Assembly: GCA_030440445.1 (NCBI GenBank)
Contig: CP098528.1
Coordinates: 868,001-932,000, forward strand
Origin: Halomonas sp. KG2
GTDB taxonomy: Bacteria; Pseudomonadota; Gammaproteobacteria; Pseudomonadales; Halomonadaceae
Reading direction: 5' to 3'
DNA length: 64,000 nucleotides
Part shown: positions 42,402-50,727 of the stretch, piece after piece
Numbering within the stretch: position 1 is the stretch's first letter
How the letters are laid out: each line of letters begins with the position of its first letter
Notes under the pieces: generated by a model
What the model was told of the DNA's origin: nothing
Databases searched by the model: none
What the model saw: the letters and a program-made list of their open reading frames with translations, nothing else
Made by a program: the position numbers and the translations under genes

Positions 42402-42936
42402 CGTGAAGCGAAACCGCTGGATAGTCATTGTTGCCACTGCTGTTGTGCTAGCGGTGGTTAACTGGGCCATTTGGCAGAAAGAGCATCACCTGGCCGAAGG
42501 TGAGATTGTTTATTTGGAGCTTGCTCCGGTTGATCCGCGCTCGTTAATGCAGGGTGACTACATGGCGCTAAGCTTTGCCTTGGCTAACCGTATTCGTATG
42601 CAGCGTGCAATTGATCGCCACGAAGAGGCGGATGGAAATGCCATGCAAACGGCAGCCAATGACAGCGTGGTGGTTCGTTTGGATGAAGCATCAATCGCCC
42701 ACTTCCAACGCTTGGATGATGGCACGCCGCTAGGCGATGACGAAAGACGCTTACGCTACCGGTTGCGCAATGGGAACGTGCGCTTTGCTACGGATGCATT
42801 TTTCTTTCAGGAAGGCCACGCTGAGCGTTTTGAGCTCGCCCGTTATGGTCAGTTTCGAGTCAACGAGCACGGCGAGCTGCTACTAGTCGCGCTATATGAC
42901 GAAGAACTCAAGGCGCTGGGCGAAATGGAGCGGTGA
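42391..42936 (+). CDS. GDYXXLXY domain protein
   Basis: The ATG at 42391 (AGGAG upstream) lies within the end of the DUF4401 gene. The 181-residue protein has one N-terminal membrane helix (WIVIVATAVVLAVVNWAIW) and a periplasmic domain with LAPVDPRSLMQGDYMALSF, the motif that names the family. It completes the cassette with the two polytopic proteins, suggesting a three-part envelope complex. Function is unknown. Confidence 0.9.
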   Translation: MSRNVKRNRWIVIVATAVVLAVVNWAIWQKEHHLAEGEIVYLELAPVDPRSLMQGDYMALSFALANRIRMQRAIDRHEEADGNAMQTAANDSVVVRLDEASIAHFQRLDDGTPLGDDERRLRYRLRNGNVRFATDAFFFQEGHAERFELARYGQFRVNEHGELLLVALYDEELKALGEMER

Positions 42937-42944
42937 TGCGTGTA

Positions 42945-43856
42945 TTAGCGTTCCATTCCAATGGCTGCGTATCGTTCGGCAAGAAAGTCTAACAGTGCTC
43001 TGACAGAGGGCAGCAAGCCTCGACGGGAAGGATAAACCGCATGAATAACTTCCCGTCGAGGCTCCCATTCAGGCACTACTTGCACTAGCTTATTTGAGGC
43101 CAACGAATCGCCTAGCATTAAACTTGGAAGTTGCACCACACCAACGCCAGCCAGTGCTGCTCTATAAAGTGCGGTCATATCAGTGGTAATAAACCGTGGC
43201 GAATGCTCAATTTGGCACTCTTCACCGTCGCGTTGAAGGTGCCAAGTGTGAGCTTCCTCTGGCCTTGCTCTGCTTAGACTAGGCAGTTTGCTAAGATCGT
43301 TGGGCGTTGATGGCATGCCGTGTTGTTCAATCAGTATTGGGCTTGCTACCAAGCATTGCCCGCGATCCGATAGTACCTTCAGAACAAGCTCGCTATCTTC
43401 TAAAGGAAAGGGGCGGGCGCGGAGTGAAATGTCAAAACCCTCAACAAACGGGTCAATACGGCGGTTAGTTCCTTCCAGATGTATCAGGACATCTGGGTAG
43501 AGCACCATGAAATCCGCCAGTATTGCACTCACGTGAAAGCTCAATAGCCCCGTGGGACAACTGATGCGGATGGTACCGCAGGGCACTTGTTGGGTTTCTT
43601 CGATGAACTGCTGGGCCGCTTCAGCTTCCACTAGCATGGCTTTGCAGTGCTGGTAGTAGCGTTGGCCAATATCAGTGAGTGTTAGGTGGCGGGTCGAACG
43701 GTGCAACAAGCGCACGTTAAGCTGACTTTCTAACTCTCCCACTCGTCTGCTTAATTTTGATTTGGCAATGCCCAGCGCACGGCCCGCTGGAGAAAACCCT
43801 CCATGGTCGACTACCTTCACAAAATAATAAAGATCATTCAGATTAGGGGGCGTCAT
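42945..43856 (-). CDS. LysR family transcriptional regulator
   Basis: The 303-residue protein has the LysR DNA-binding domain (NDLYYFVKVVDHGGFSPAGRALGIAKSKLSRRVGELESQLNVRLLHRSTRHLTLTDIG) and a substrate-binding domain. AGGGAGA precedes the ATG. It stands 145 bases from, and divergent to, the isochorismatase-type hydrolase gene, and regulators of this subgroup often control such hydrolase and pirin genes as found here. Confidence 0.93.
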   Translation of the reverse strand: MTPPNLNDLYYFVKVVDHGGFSPAGRALGIAKSKLSRRVGELESQLNVRLLHRSTRHLTLTDIGQRYYQHCKAMLVEAEAAQQFIEETQQVPCGTIRISCPTGLLSFHVSAILADFMVLYPDVLIHLEGTNRRIDPFVEGFDISLRARPFPLEDSELVLKVLSDRGQCLVASPILIEQHGMPSTPNDLSKLPSLSRARPEEAHTWHLQRDGEECQIEHSPRFITTDMTALYRAALAGVGVVQLPSLMLGDSLASNKLVQVVPEWEPRREVIHAVYPSRRGLLPSVRALLDFLAERYAAIGMER

Positions 43857-44001
43857 GTGTTCTCCCTGTGCAACGCTGTGTCTTAATTTTCTATCTAATC
43901 ATCGAGTCAGCGAACTACTAAACTCTGTATGGCATGCGCAAGAGCTGTTGGATCTGTGTTTTCCAAAAGCCCACTCAGGCTAATAGATAAAGGAGTATGT
44001 C

Positions 44002-44637
44002 ATGGCTAACCCCTATGTTCGTCTCGATAAAGATAACGCTGCCGTTCTTTTAGTAGATCACCAAACTGGGCTGTTGTCCTTAGTTCGTGATATTGACCCT
44101 GATCGGTTCAAAAATAACGTACTGGCGCTTGCTGACTTGGCGAAATACTTTGGTCTGCCAACGATTCTTACCACAAGCTTCGAAGATGGGCCTAATGGGC
44201 CGCTGGTACCTGAATTAAAAGAGATGTTTCCAGAGGCGCCTTACATCGCACGCCCTGGACAAATTAATGCCTGGGATAACGAGGACTTCGTAAAAGCGGT
44301 TAAGGCGACGGGTAAGAAACAGCTGATTATTGCGGGCGTGGTGACCGAGGTATGTGTGGCTTTCCCGGCGCTTTCCGCACTTGAAGAAGAGTTTGATGTG
44401 TTCGTGATCACCGATGCATCGGGGACCTTTAACGAACTTACCCGTGATGCTGCTTGGGACCGCATGAGTAGCGCCGGTGCCCAGTTAATGACCTGGTTTG
44501 GTGCTGCCTGCGAACTTCATCGTGATTGGAGAAATGATATTGAAGGCCTAGGGGCGCTCTTTTCTAATCATATCCCCGACTATCGCAACTTAATGAATAG
44601 CTACAGCACTTTGACACAATCCTCTGATAAGAAGTAA
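44002..44637 (+). CDS. isochorismatase-like hydrolase (YcaC type)
   Basis: The 211-residue protein has the cysteine hydrolase fold: catalytic Asp in VLLVDHQTGLLSLV, a Lys in the segment after the second strand, and the nucleophilic Cys in IIAGVVTEVCVAFPALSALEE with its preceding cis-peptide Val-Thr. The C-terminal part (AWDRMSSAGAQLMTWFGAACELHRDW) is typical of the YcaC group, whose physiological substrate is unsettled. AAGGAG precedes the ATG. It lies divergent from the LysR gene. Confidence 0.92.
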   Translation: MANPYVRLDKDNAAVLLVDHQTGLLSLVRDIDPDRFKNNVLALADLAKYFGLPTILTTSFEDGPNGPLVPELKEMFPEAPYIARPGQINAWDNEDFVKAVKATGKKQLIIAGVVTEVCVAFPALSALEEEFDVFVITDASGTFNELTRDAAWDRMSSAGAQLMTWFGAACELHRDWRNDIEGLGALFSNHIPDYRNLMNSYSTLTQSSDKK

Positions 44638-44727
44638 ACCATGCTCATGACTGGGGGCAGGTAGGCCCCTGGTCATTGCTTGCAAGGATGGTATTAATCC
44701 GTTGTCCATCAATTATGGAATACCACC

Positions 44728-45309
44728 ATGCCCCCTGAACATAGTGCAGAGTCACCCGAAGAGTCCGGTGCGATAACACTGAAGATATGTCATCGCGTGA
44801 AACCCGAGGCGCGGGCTGAGTATGAAGCATGGTTAAAAAAAATCATCCATGTGGCGGGTCAGTATCCTGGTCATCTTGGCGTGCATATTCTTCGTCCTGC
44901 TGAGGGGCACCATGATTATGAAATAGCGCTTAGGTTTGCCTCCCATGCTGAAGCCGGGAGATGGCTTGAGTCTGCCGAACGAAAGGCGTTGATCAATGAT
45001 GCGTTACCGGCCTTTCGGGAAGAGGAAGTCATCCAGATTCAAAGCGGTATCGATTACTGGTTCTCGCCACCTAATGCACCTGTTAACAAACAGCCTGTGC
45101 GCTGGAAGCAGTGGCTTGTTACAACCTCGGTTATCTGGCCTCTCACCATGTTGGTTCCGTTTCTTTGGGGGCCGCTTTTCGCGTTATTTCCCTGGTTGAA
45201 TACATGGGGTATTCGCCACGGTGTTGTTGCTGCCAGCGTGGTCGGGCTGGTGGTCTATGTGGTGATGCCCCGTGTGGTGCGTCTAGTCGCGTCATGGATG
45301 TTTCGCTGA
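44728..45309 (+). CDS. antibiotic biosynthesis monooxygenase-domain protein with two membrane helices
   Basis: Residues 10-110 of this 193-residue protein form an ABM-type ferredoxin-like domain (ITLKICHRVKPEARAEYEAWLKKIIHVAGQYPGHLGVHILRP, YEIALRFASHAEAGRWLESAERKALI). Residues 125-190 carry two hydrophobic helices (WLVTTSVIWPLTMLVPFLW and VVAASVVGLVVYVVMPRVV). The combination of a soluble ABM domain and a C-terminal membrane hairpin recurs in bacteria as a family of unknown function. It lies between the isochorismatase and pirin genes, all on the same strand. Confidence 0.85.
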   Translation: MPPEHSAESPEESGAITLKICHRVKPEARAEYEAWLKKIIHVAGQYPGHLGVHILRPAEGHHDYEIALRFASHAEAGRWLESAERKALINDALPAFREEEVIQIQSGIDYWFSPPNAPVNKQPVRWKQWLVTTSVIWPLTMLVPFLWGPLFALFPWLNTWGIRHGVVAASVVGLVVYVVMPRVVRLVASWMFR

Positions 45310-45373
45310 TATCTATTAAGTTATAGCAATAGGCCCTTGGCTGGGTAACGTGCAATATAAGAAGGAGAAGGCG

Positions 45374-45451
45374 ATGTCTGATACACCTGCAAGCCCCTTT
45401 ACCATTGAACATGAAACCAGCGATACCAAGGGACGCTATGTGCTCGCTTAA
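45374..45451 (+). pseudogene. N-terminal relic of a GNAT-type acetyltransferase gene
   Basis: An AAGGAGAAGG ribosome site and ATG begin a 25-codon frame (MSDTPASPFTIEHETSDTKG, then RYVLA and stop) that resembles the first strand of small YjdJ-like N-acetyltransferases, in which RYV is followed by a hydrophilic beta-hairpin. The rest of the gene is missing: the pirin gene begins 45 bases later. It may still be translated as a short peptide. Confidence 0.5.
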
Positions 45452-45496
45452 CGAGTATTCGACACTTTCCTGCCTCTCACTTCTGGAGAAACTCCT

Positions 45497-46444
45497 ATGA
45501 GCTGGATGCCCGATATTGAGCCCAAATGTCCTTCCGCAGGCAACCTACACGATATTGAAACACTGATCGTACCTCGTGCACACGACCTAGGTGGCTTTGA
45601 AGTACGACGTGCGCTTCCCGCACCCAAGCGCCAGATGGTTGGCCCGTTTATTTTTTTCGATCAGATGGGGCCCGCTGAATTTCTTAGAGAGGATGGTATC
45701 GATGTTCGTCCTCACCCCCATATTGGACTTGCTACGGTCACTTACTTGTACCAGGGAGAGTTCCAGCATCGTGACAGTCTGGGGACTAATCAGATGATTC
45801 ATCCTGGGGCGGTTAATTGGATGGTTGCTGGTAATGGCGTGACCCATTCCGAGCGTACTAGCCCCGCTACACGTCAGAATAAGCACTCCCTGTTTGGTAT
45901 TCAGACGTGGGTGGCATTGCCTGAAGCATACGAAGATAAACCCGCCAGCTTTGCGCATCATGGGCAGGAGACATTGCCGCTGCTTAAAGGTGAGGGTAAA
46001 GAGGTTCGTTTGATTCTTGGTACGGCATGGGGTGAACAGGCGCCTATACAGACCTTTTCGGAGATGTTCTATGCGGATGCAGTTCTCCAGCCAGGTGCTA
46101 AGCTTCCTTTGCCAGATGGCCACGAAGATCGTGGGCTCTATGTAACGTCGGGTAGCGTTAGTATTGCAGGGGATATCTTTGATGCGGGACAAATGATGGT
46201 TTTCCGCCCGGGTGACCCCATTACCGTAACTGCGGGCGAAAGCGGAGCTCGGCTAATGCTGCTCGGCGGCGAAACGCTCAATGGACCACGCTATATCTCC
46301 TGGAACTTCGTGGCGTCTTCCCGGGAAAAATTAGCGGCTGCTAAGCAGGCGTGGATGGAAGGTGACTTCGAGCATGGGCGATTTAAATTGCCGCCGGGGG
46401 ACGATGAAGAATTCATTCCTTTTCCAGACCAGCAGCGTAATTAA
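45497..46444 (+). CDS. pirin family protein
   Basis: The 315-residue bicupin has the pirin metal site: His pair and Glu in RPHPHIGLATVTYLYQGEFQHRD and WMVAGNGVTHSERT, close to the quercetinase-like YhhW pattern. N-terminal DLGGFEVRRALPAPKRQMVGPFIFFDQMGPAEF is the family start. The C-terminal cupin lacks the histidines, as usual. TGGAGAAACTCCT precedes the ATG. Some pirins are quercetin dioxygenases or redox cofactors. A second pirin gene lies convergent downstream with a hairpin between them. Confidence 0.93.
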   Translation: MSWMPDIEPKCPSAGNLHDIETLIVPRAHDLGGFEVRRALPAPKRQMVGPFIFFDQMGPAEFLREDGIDVRPHPHIGLATVTYLYQGEFQHRDSLGTNQMIHPGAVNWMVAGNGVTHSERTSPATRQNKHSLFGIQTWVALPEAYEDKPASFAHHGQETLPLLKGEGKEVRLILGTAWGEQAPIQTFSEMFYADAVLQPGAKLPLPDGHEDRGLYVTSGSVSIAGDIFDAGQMMVFRPGDPITVTAGESGARLMLLGGETLNGPRYISWNFVASSREKLAAAKQAWMEGDFEHGRFKLPPGDDEEFIPFPDQQRN

Positions 46445-46456
46445 TTCGTAGTGGAA

Positions 46457-46479
46457 GGGCTGGCTATTTAAGCCAGCCC
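46457..46479. terminator. hairpin between convergent pirin genes
   Basis: GGGCTGGCT (46457-46465) and AGCCAGCCC (46471-46479) form a perfect 9-bp stem with a 5-base loop, 12 bases after the plus-strand pirin stop. It can serve both convergent genes. The T-tract is short. Confidence 0.6.
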
Positions 46480-46534
46480 AGTTGTTACTTCAACAGTAGT
46501 TGCTTGAAAAGTTGCTGCTTAAATAGCGACGTCA

Positions 46535-47416
46535 TTAGCTTGGCATGTGGCCAAAGCGGCCGTTGTTAAAGTCTTCTATCGCTTCAATGATGTCACGTTC
46601 GCTATTCATCACAAACGGCCCATGACCTACCACTGGCTCATTGAGCGGCTCGCCACTCAGCAGCAACAGGGTTGCGTCATTATTGGCTTCAAGTGTCAGC
46701 GCGTCACCCGCTCTTGAAAGCTCGGCTACTTGTGCGTCACGCAGTACCTCTTCGCCATTGATTTGAACCGTCCCTCTTAGCACGACCAGCAGGGTTGTCC
46801 ATCCATCCGGCTGCGTCAGCGTGGTTGTCTTACCACCGTTTAGTCGCACATCCCAGACATTCATCGGCGAGAACGTCTGTGCTGGGCCCGCGTGGGTATC
46901 CTGGTTGCCATCGACATAGTCACCTGCAATTAAGCGAATGCTACCCGCTTGCGCTGGCAATTCCACGACAGGAATCTGGGCATTAAAAATTGCCTGATAG
47001 CCTGGCGTCGCCATTTTGTCTTTAGCGGGTAAGTTTACCCACAGCTGAACCATCTCTAGTGTACCGCCTTGCTCTGTAAACGCGGGCGAATGAAACTCAT
47101 CGTGCAGGATACCCGCACCCGCCGTCATCCACTGCACGTCGCCTGGGCCAATTACGCCGCCTTTGCCCGTTGAGTCGCGGTGCGCCACTTCGCCTTGGTA
47201 GACAATCGTGACGGTTTCAAACCCGCGGTGCGGGTGTTGCCCGACACCACGTGGCCGCGTGGTGGGAGTAAAGTCGGCGGGCCCAGCATAGTCCAGTAAC
47301 AAAAAGGGACTCAACTGCTCGGAGCGTGGGCCATAGGAGAACAGCGAACGCGCCGGAAAGCCGTCACCCACCCAGTGAGGGCGTGGAGCGCTGGTAACAC
47401 CTACTAACTTTTTCAT
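46535..47416 (-). CDS. pirin family protein (second copy)
   Basis: The 293-residue bicupin has the site residues in GQHPHRGFETVTIVYQGEVAHRD and WMTAGAGILHDEFHS, and a common start PHWVGDGFPARSLFSYGPRSEQLSPFLLLDYAGPADF. It belongs to the pirin-like YhaK/YhbB branch rather than that of its neighbour, the two proteins sharing only the motifs. AAGGAG precedes the ATG. It is convergent with the first pirin gene. Confidence 0.93.
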   Translation of the reverse strand: MKKLVGVTSAPRPHWVGDGFPARSLFSYGPRSEQLSPFLLLDYAGPADFTPTTRPRGVGQHPHRGFETVTIVYQGEVAHRDSTGKGGVIGPGDVQWMTAGAGILHDEFHSPAFTEQGGTLEMVQLWVNLPAKDKMATPGYQAIFNAQIPVVELPAQAGSIRLIAGDYVDGNQDTHAGPAQTFSPMNVWDVRLNGGKTTTLTQPDGWTTLLVVLRGTVQINGEEVLRDAQVAELSRAGDALTLEANNDATLLLLSGEPLNEPVVGHGPFVMNSERDIIEAIEDFNNGRFGHMPS

Positions 47417-47663
47417 CGTTTCTCCTTAAAGAGTACGTTGCTGGTTAAGAAGGGTACGTGTTAAGTGAAGCATGTAATAGATAGTGCAACTGAGACTCAG
47501 TGTTGCAGTGTTGGAACACTAGATGCTTGCTGGATTGAAGAACGTCGTCTGTACTTTGCTCAACCACTGGCATGGATGCACTGTGTTCAGCGCAGGGCTG
47601 GCGGTTTTATTGCCAGTTAGTGGCTGGTTGTTTGGCTCACTTACTTTTAATGACAAGGTTGGT

Positions 47664-49394
47664 ATGAAAAAAAACAGCTTGTGGCCTGTGTGGGTTGTGC
47701 TGGTTGTCACTTTGGTGTTTTCCAGCGTTAGCACAGCGCAAACTCAAGGAGATGAGAGCGAAAATGAGCGGTGGTTCGCTATTGACTCGCTTAACGCAGG
47801 GCTAGGAGAGGTGCCGGAAGAGGCTAAACGAATGTCGCCACGGGAAGCGGTCCGTAGCTTTTTAACCTTCACCGAAAGTGGCAATTACGCCTCAGCCGCG
47901 CATTTGCTTAATCTAAACGGCATTGATCCAAGTGAGCAGCAGGCGAGGGGAGCTGAGCTTGCGAGGCAGTTAGCGGAGGTACTAAAGCGTGGTGAGTGGC
48001 TAAATGCCTCGAATCTGCCGGCTCGCCAAGACGCAGCGATTGAAGACGCTTCTGGTCAGAACCCTTTAGCGGGTTCGCCACGACGAAATATAGAGCTGGC
48101 AGCATTAAAAGTAGAAGGACAGGCTTATGATGTTCGGATAGGGCGTTATCGAATCAATGAAGAAGATCCTGTTTGGCTAGTAATGCCAGAGAGTGTGTCG
48201 TCTATTCCAGCTCTCTATGAAGAGTATGGGCCTTCAATGCTAGAAAGCTATATTCCAGAACGGCTGAAGGCATCGTTTGGCATACTAAAAATTTGGGAAT
48301 GGTTAGCGATCCCGGTTTTTTTAATCGCCATTGGCACGGTAGGCATGGTGACTTACTACGTTGTTGGGCTAGTGGCACGTATTCTGCCTTCAGGCGTGTC
48401 TACTATTTTCGCCGATCAAATTGGCGTGCCCATGGCGATGATTGTTATGTCGCTGGTAACGCAGATGTTGCTGGACTACGTTGTATCGTTTTCCGCCATT
48501 GTGACGACGACGTTCCGCGTATTGTTGATCTCAATTATGGCCTGGGGTGCTGGTACCATTGCACTACGCTTGATCGACACGATCATGCTGCGCATGACAC
48601 GGCGCTTAGTCGGGGAAATTGACGATACTAAGCCTAAAGATAAACGTCGTCTGTTAACCTCGCTGTATGCTTTGCGCCGCGTGATTATCTTAATCACCGT
48701 CATTGGTGTGTCGGTTTATGTACTGGGGCAGATCCAGCTGTTTGAGTCTTTAGGCTTGTCGCTGTTGGCGTCGGCTAGTGTGCTGGCCGTACTGGTAGGT
48801 ATTGCCGGCCAAGCGGTGTTAGGCAATATCCTCTCTTCTTTTCAGCTGTCGCTTGCCAAGCCTATACGAATTGGTGACTTGGTCATCTTCGAAGGGCAAT
48901 GGTGCTATGTTGAGGGCATTTTTTATACCTTTATTCGACTGCGCTCCTGGGATGAACGACGTGTCATCGTGCCGGTTACCTACTTTACGTCTAAGCCGTT
49001 TGAAAACCTCTCGGTGAAGAGCACTAAAATGTACCGCTTCTTAGAGCTGACGCTGCATTTAAGCGCTGATATTTCTCAAGTGAGGGAGATGTTTTTAGCC
49101 TATGCCCAGGAAGAAGATAATGTCATTGAGCATCATAAACTGCTTTGTTATGTGACCAAGCAAACTGCCTACGCGCAAACGGTCACTTGCTATTTAATGA
49201 CATCGGATCCTATGGCGGGCTGGACGGCCGAGATGAACATTCGCGAGAAAATGTTGGCCTTTATCCGCGATAACCATCCAGAGTGGTGGCCAAGAGAAGT
49301 CATGGTTATCAGCCATGAGGATATTGCACGCGGAGATGGACAAGGCAAGCGTTCACAGGACGCGGATAGCTCTGCGGATAAACCGTCTGAGTAG
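47664..49394 (+). CDS. MscS-type mechanosensitive channel with periplasmic N-terminal domain
   Basis: The ATG at 47664 is chosen because a signal peptide follows directly (MKKNSLWPVWVVLVVTLVFS, cleavage near STAQ); an upstream ATG at 47523 lacks support. Residues 40-200 form a periplasmic region (SPREAVRSFLTFTESGNYASAAHLLNL). Helices at about 215-430 precede the MscS core: GIAGQAVLGNILSSFQLSLAKPIRIGDLVIFEGQWCYVEGIFYTFIRLRSWDERRVIVPVTYF. The family protects against hypo-osmotic shock, which suits a halophile. Such extended forms resemble the YbiO/MscM group. Confidence 0.9.
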   Translation: MKKNSLWPVWVVLVVTLVFSSVSTAQTQGDESENERWFAIDSLNAGLGEVPEEAKRMSPREAVRSFLTFTESGNYASAAHLLNLNGIDPSEQQARGAELARQLAEVLKRGEWLNASNLPARQDAAIEDASGQNPLAGSPRRNIELAALKVEGQAYDVRIGRYRINEEDPVWLVMPESVSSIPALYEEYGPSMLESYIPERLKASFGILKIWEWLAIPVFLIAIGTVGMVTYYVVGLVARILPSGVSTIFADQIGVPMAMIVMSLVTQMLLDYVVSFSAIVTTTFRVLLISIMAWGAGTIALRLIDTIMLRMTRRLVGEIDDTKPKDKRRLLTSLYALRRVIILITVIGVSVYVLGQIQLFESLGLSLLASASVLAVLVGIAGQAVLGNILSSFQLSLAKPIRIGDLVIFEGQWCYVEGIFYTFIRLRSWDERRVIVPVTYFTSKPFENLSVKSTKMYRFLELTLHLSADISQVREMFLAYAQEEDNVIEHHKLLCYVTKQTAYAQTVTCYLMTSDPMAGWTAEMNIREKMLAFIRDNHPEWWPREVMVISHEDIARGDGQGKRSQDADSSADKPSE

Positions 49395-49406
49395 AGGGCA
49401 ACTAGG

Positions 49407-49424
49407 CAGCGGCATGTGCCGCTG
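49407..49424. terminator. hairpin downstream of the MscS-type gene
   Basis: CAGCGGCA (49407-49414) pairs with TGCCGCTG (49417-49424), 13 bases after the channel stop codon and before the convergent racemase gene. No U-tract follows. Confidence 0.4.
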
Positions 49425-49487
49425 TCTGGAGTATCAGCTTGTGGGTATTTCATCGTGGTTCACGTTGAAATGTCAGCAGGCCATACG

Positions 49488-50273
49488 TCATGGTAGCGAG
49501 ACCACCTCTAACGGGATATCTACGCCGAACTGCTGCAACATACGTTGGAAGGTTTCGACGTTATAGGCATCACTTTCTGTTACTAGGCCACGAATCTGTC
49601 CTGTGCCCTGTGTGCCGTTGCCTAGCCCCGCGACAATCGCTTCGGCGGGATCGAGGAAGCGGCAGTTTGGACGCGCCGACTCGAAGTAAGAACGCAACCA
49701 TGGTAGATGCGTACTTGAAAGCGTCAGAGTATCGATATCAGGATTCTGTTGGAAAACGTCGTCTATAAAAGCAGTGACCGCTTGCTGAGTTGTCTTCGGG
49801 TCGAATATGAAGGCACCATTCTCGACAAGTTCCACCATGGAGGAGGCATTGATCAAGCTGACATTATCCGGATTAGGCGCATGGTGAGCGATGAATTGCT
49901 TCAGAGGTGAACTTTCGATGAGAGAATGCACCCCCATGATGCCAATCTTGCCAGTTACCGATATGGCAAGCGCTTCTGCGATAGGTGGGTAGACGCCGAA
50001 CAAGGGGACCAATGTGCTTTGACGAATATCGTCCAGCACCATAATAGAGGGTGCGTTCGAGGCGATAACGATGGCGGAGGGTGTGTAGCTCTCGAGGAAA
50101 CGTAGCGTACGATGCATAACTGTGAGTAGCTCATCCCGCCCTTTGCTGCCATAAGGAAAGCTCGCCCGGTCAGCGAAATATAAAATATCCTGTTTGGGAA
50201 GGCGTTTGTGTATCTCGGCAACAATGGCATAGCTACCGATACCCGCGTCGAAAACAGCGATAGGTTGGTGCAT
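49488..50273 (-). CDS. glutamate racemase-like protein lacking both catalytic cysteines
   Basis: The 261-residue protein follows MurI throughout: IAVFDAGIGSYAIVAEIHKRLPKQDILYFADRASFPYGSKG at the N-terminus, then the first catalytic block, and the second at about 183-191. Where MurI has ACNT, this protein has ASNA (Ser72); where MurI has GCTHYP, it has SSTHLP (Ser187). Both catalytic cysteines that carry out proton transfer are therefore serines (codons TCG and AGT). The Asp/Ser of the substrate loop also differs (FDAG). It is probably not a racemase; binding, gyrase inhibition or a lyase-like activity are possible. AAGGA precedes the ATG; the frame is intact. Confidence 0.85.
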   Translation of the reverse strand: MHQPIAVFDAGIGSYAIVAEIHKRLPKQDILYFADRASFPYGSKGRDELLTVMHRTLRFLESYTPSAIVIASNAPSIMVLDDIRQSTLVPLFGVYPPIAEALAISVTGKIGIMGVHSLIESSPLKQFIAHHAPNPDNVSLINASSMVELVENGAFIFDPKTTQQAVTAFIDDVFQQNPDIDTLTLSSTHLPWLRSYFESARPNCRFLDPAEAIVAGLGNGTQGTGQIRGLVTESDAYNVETFQRMLQQFGVDIPLEVVSLP

Positions 50274-50509
50274 AGCAAGATCCTTGGCGTCAGCTGGTAA
50301 ATCCTAATGATCCATAATGTTTAAACGCTATGGAAGCGTTATTTCCAGCGACTGCTAAAGAAGGAAAAAATCATATTTCAGGCAAGAGAGGGGAAGGGAT
50401 AGCTATAGATGCACCCGTTGATCAAACGGCTGAATGCTGGCTCTAGCTTACTGCTCGTTTTTAACGATACAGCTAGCGAAAGGAAATACAAGGACGTTAG
50501 GAAATTGTC

Positions 50510-50671
50510 ATGATGAAATCACAATTACAGGTAGTGCAGCGTTTTCTTCCCGATTGGGGCGTTACCTATGGCCCGGCAGGCGATGGCCGTTTTCCGGCGA
50601 TCGCGCCCTATGCTAGTGCTGTACATAGTGCCTCAGATGTCGTTTGTGGTCTGCTAACAGCTTGCTGTTAA
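50510..50671 (+). CDS. small hypothetical ORF
   Basis: A 53-codon frame begins at an ATG eight bases after AGGA and ends at the TAA at 50669-50671. The product (MMKSQLQVVQRFLPDWGVTY and a Cys-containing end, CGLLTACC) is not recognised. Its codons look protein-like up to about residue 35. It may be the beginning of a truncated gene, since it ends in a terminator hairpin. It is the only coding candidate in the 450 bases between the racemase and the RidA gene. Confidence 0.3.
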   Translation: MMKSQLQVVQRFLPDWGVTYGPAGDGRFPAIAPYASAVHSASDVVCGLLTACC

Positions 50672-50706
50672 AAAAGCCGACTACTTTTATGTAATCGGCT
50701 GTTTTG
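50671..50706 (-). terminator. terminator of the amine oxidase/cytochrome/RidA operon
   Basis: AGCCGACTAC (50675-50684) pairs with GTAATCGGCT (50691-50700) with one mismatch. Read on the minus strand it is followed by six T residues (complement of 50669-50674), 22 bases beyond the RidA stop. On the plus strand a weaker T-rich stretch follows, so it may act both ways. Confidence 0.75.
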
Positions 50707-50727
50707 CTTTCTTTGCAGCCCTGTAGG

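Noticed and set aside
45587..46192. 201-codon minus-strand frame
   Set aside because: It lies wholly antisense to the first pirin gene, which has all its metal-site residues.
49488..50273. racemase gene as a pseudogene
   Set aside because: The frame is complete with normal length, a good ribosome site and conserved surrounding blocks; only the catalytic residues change.
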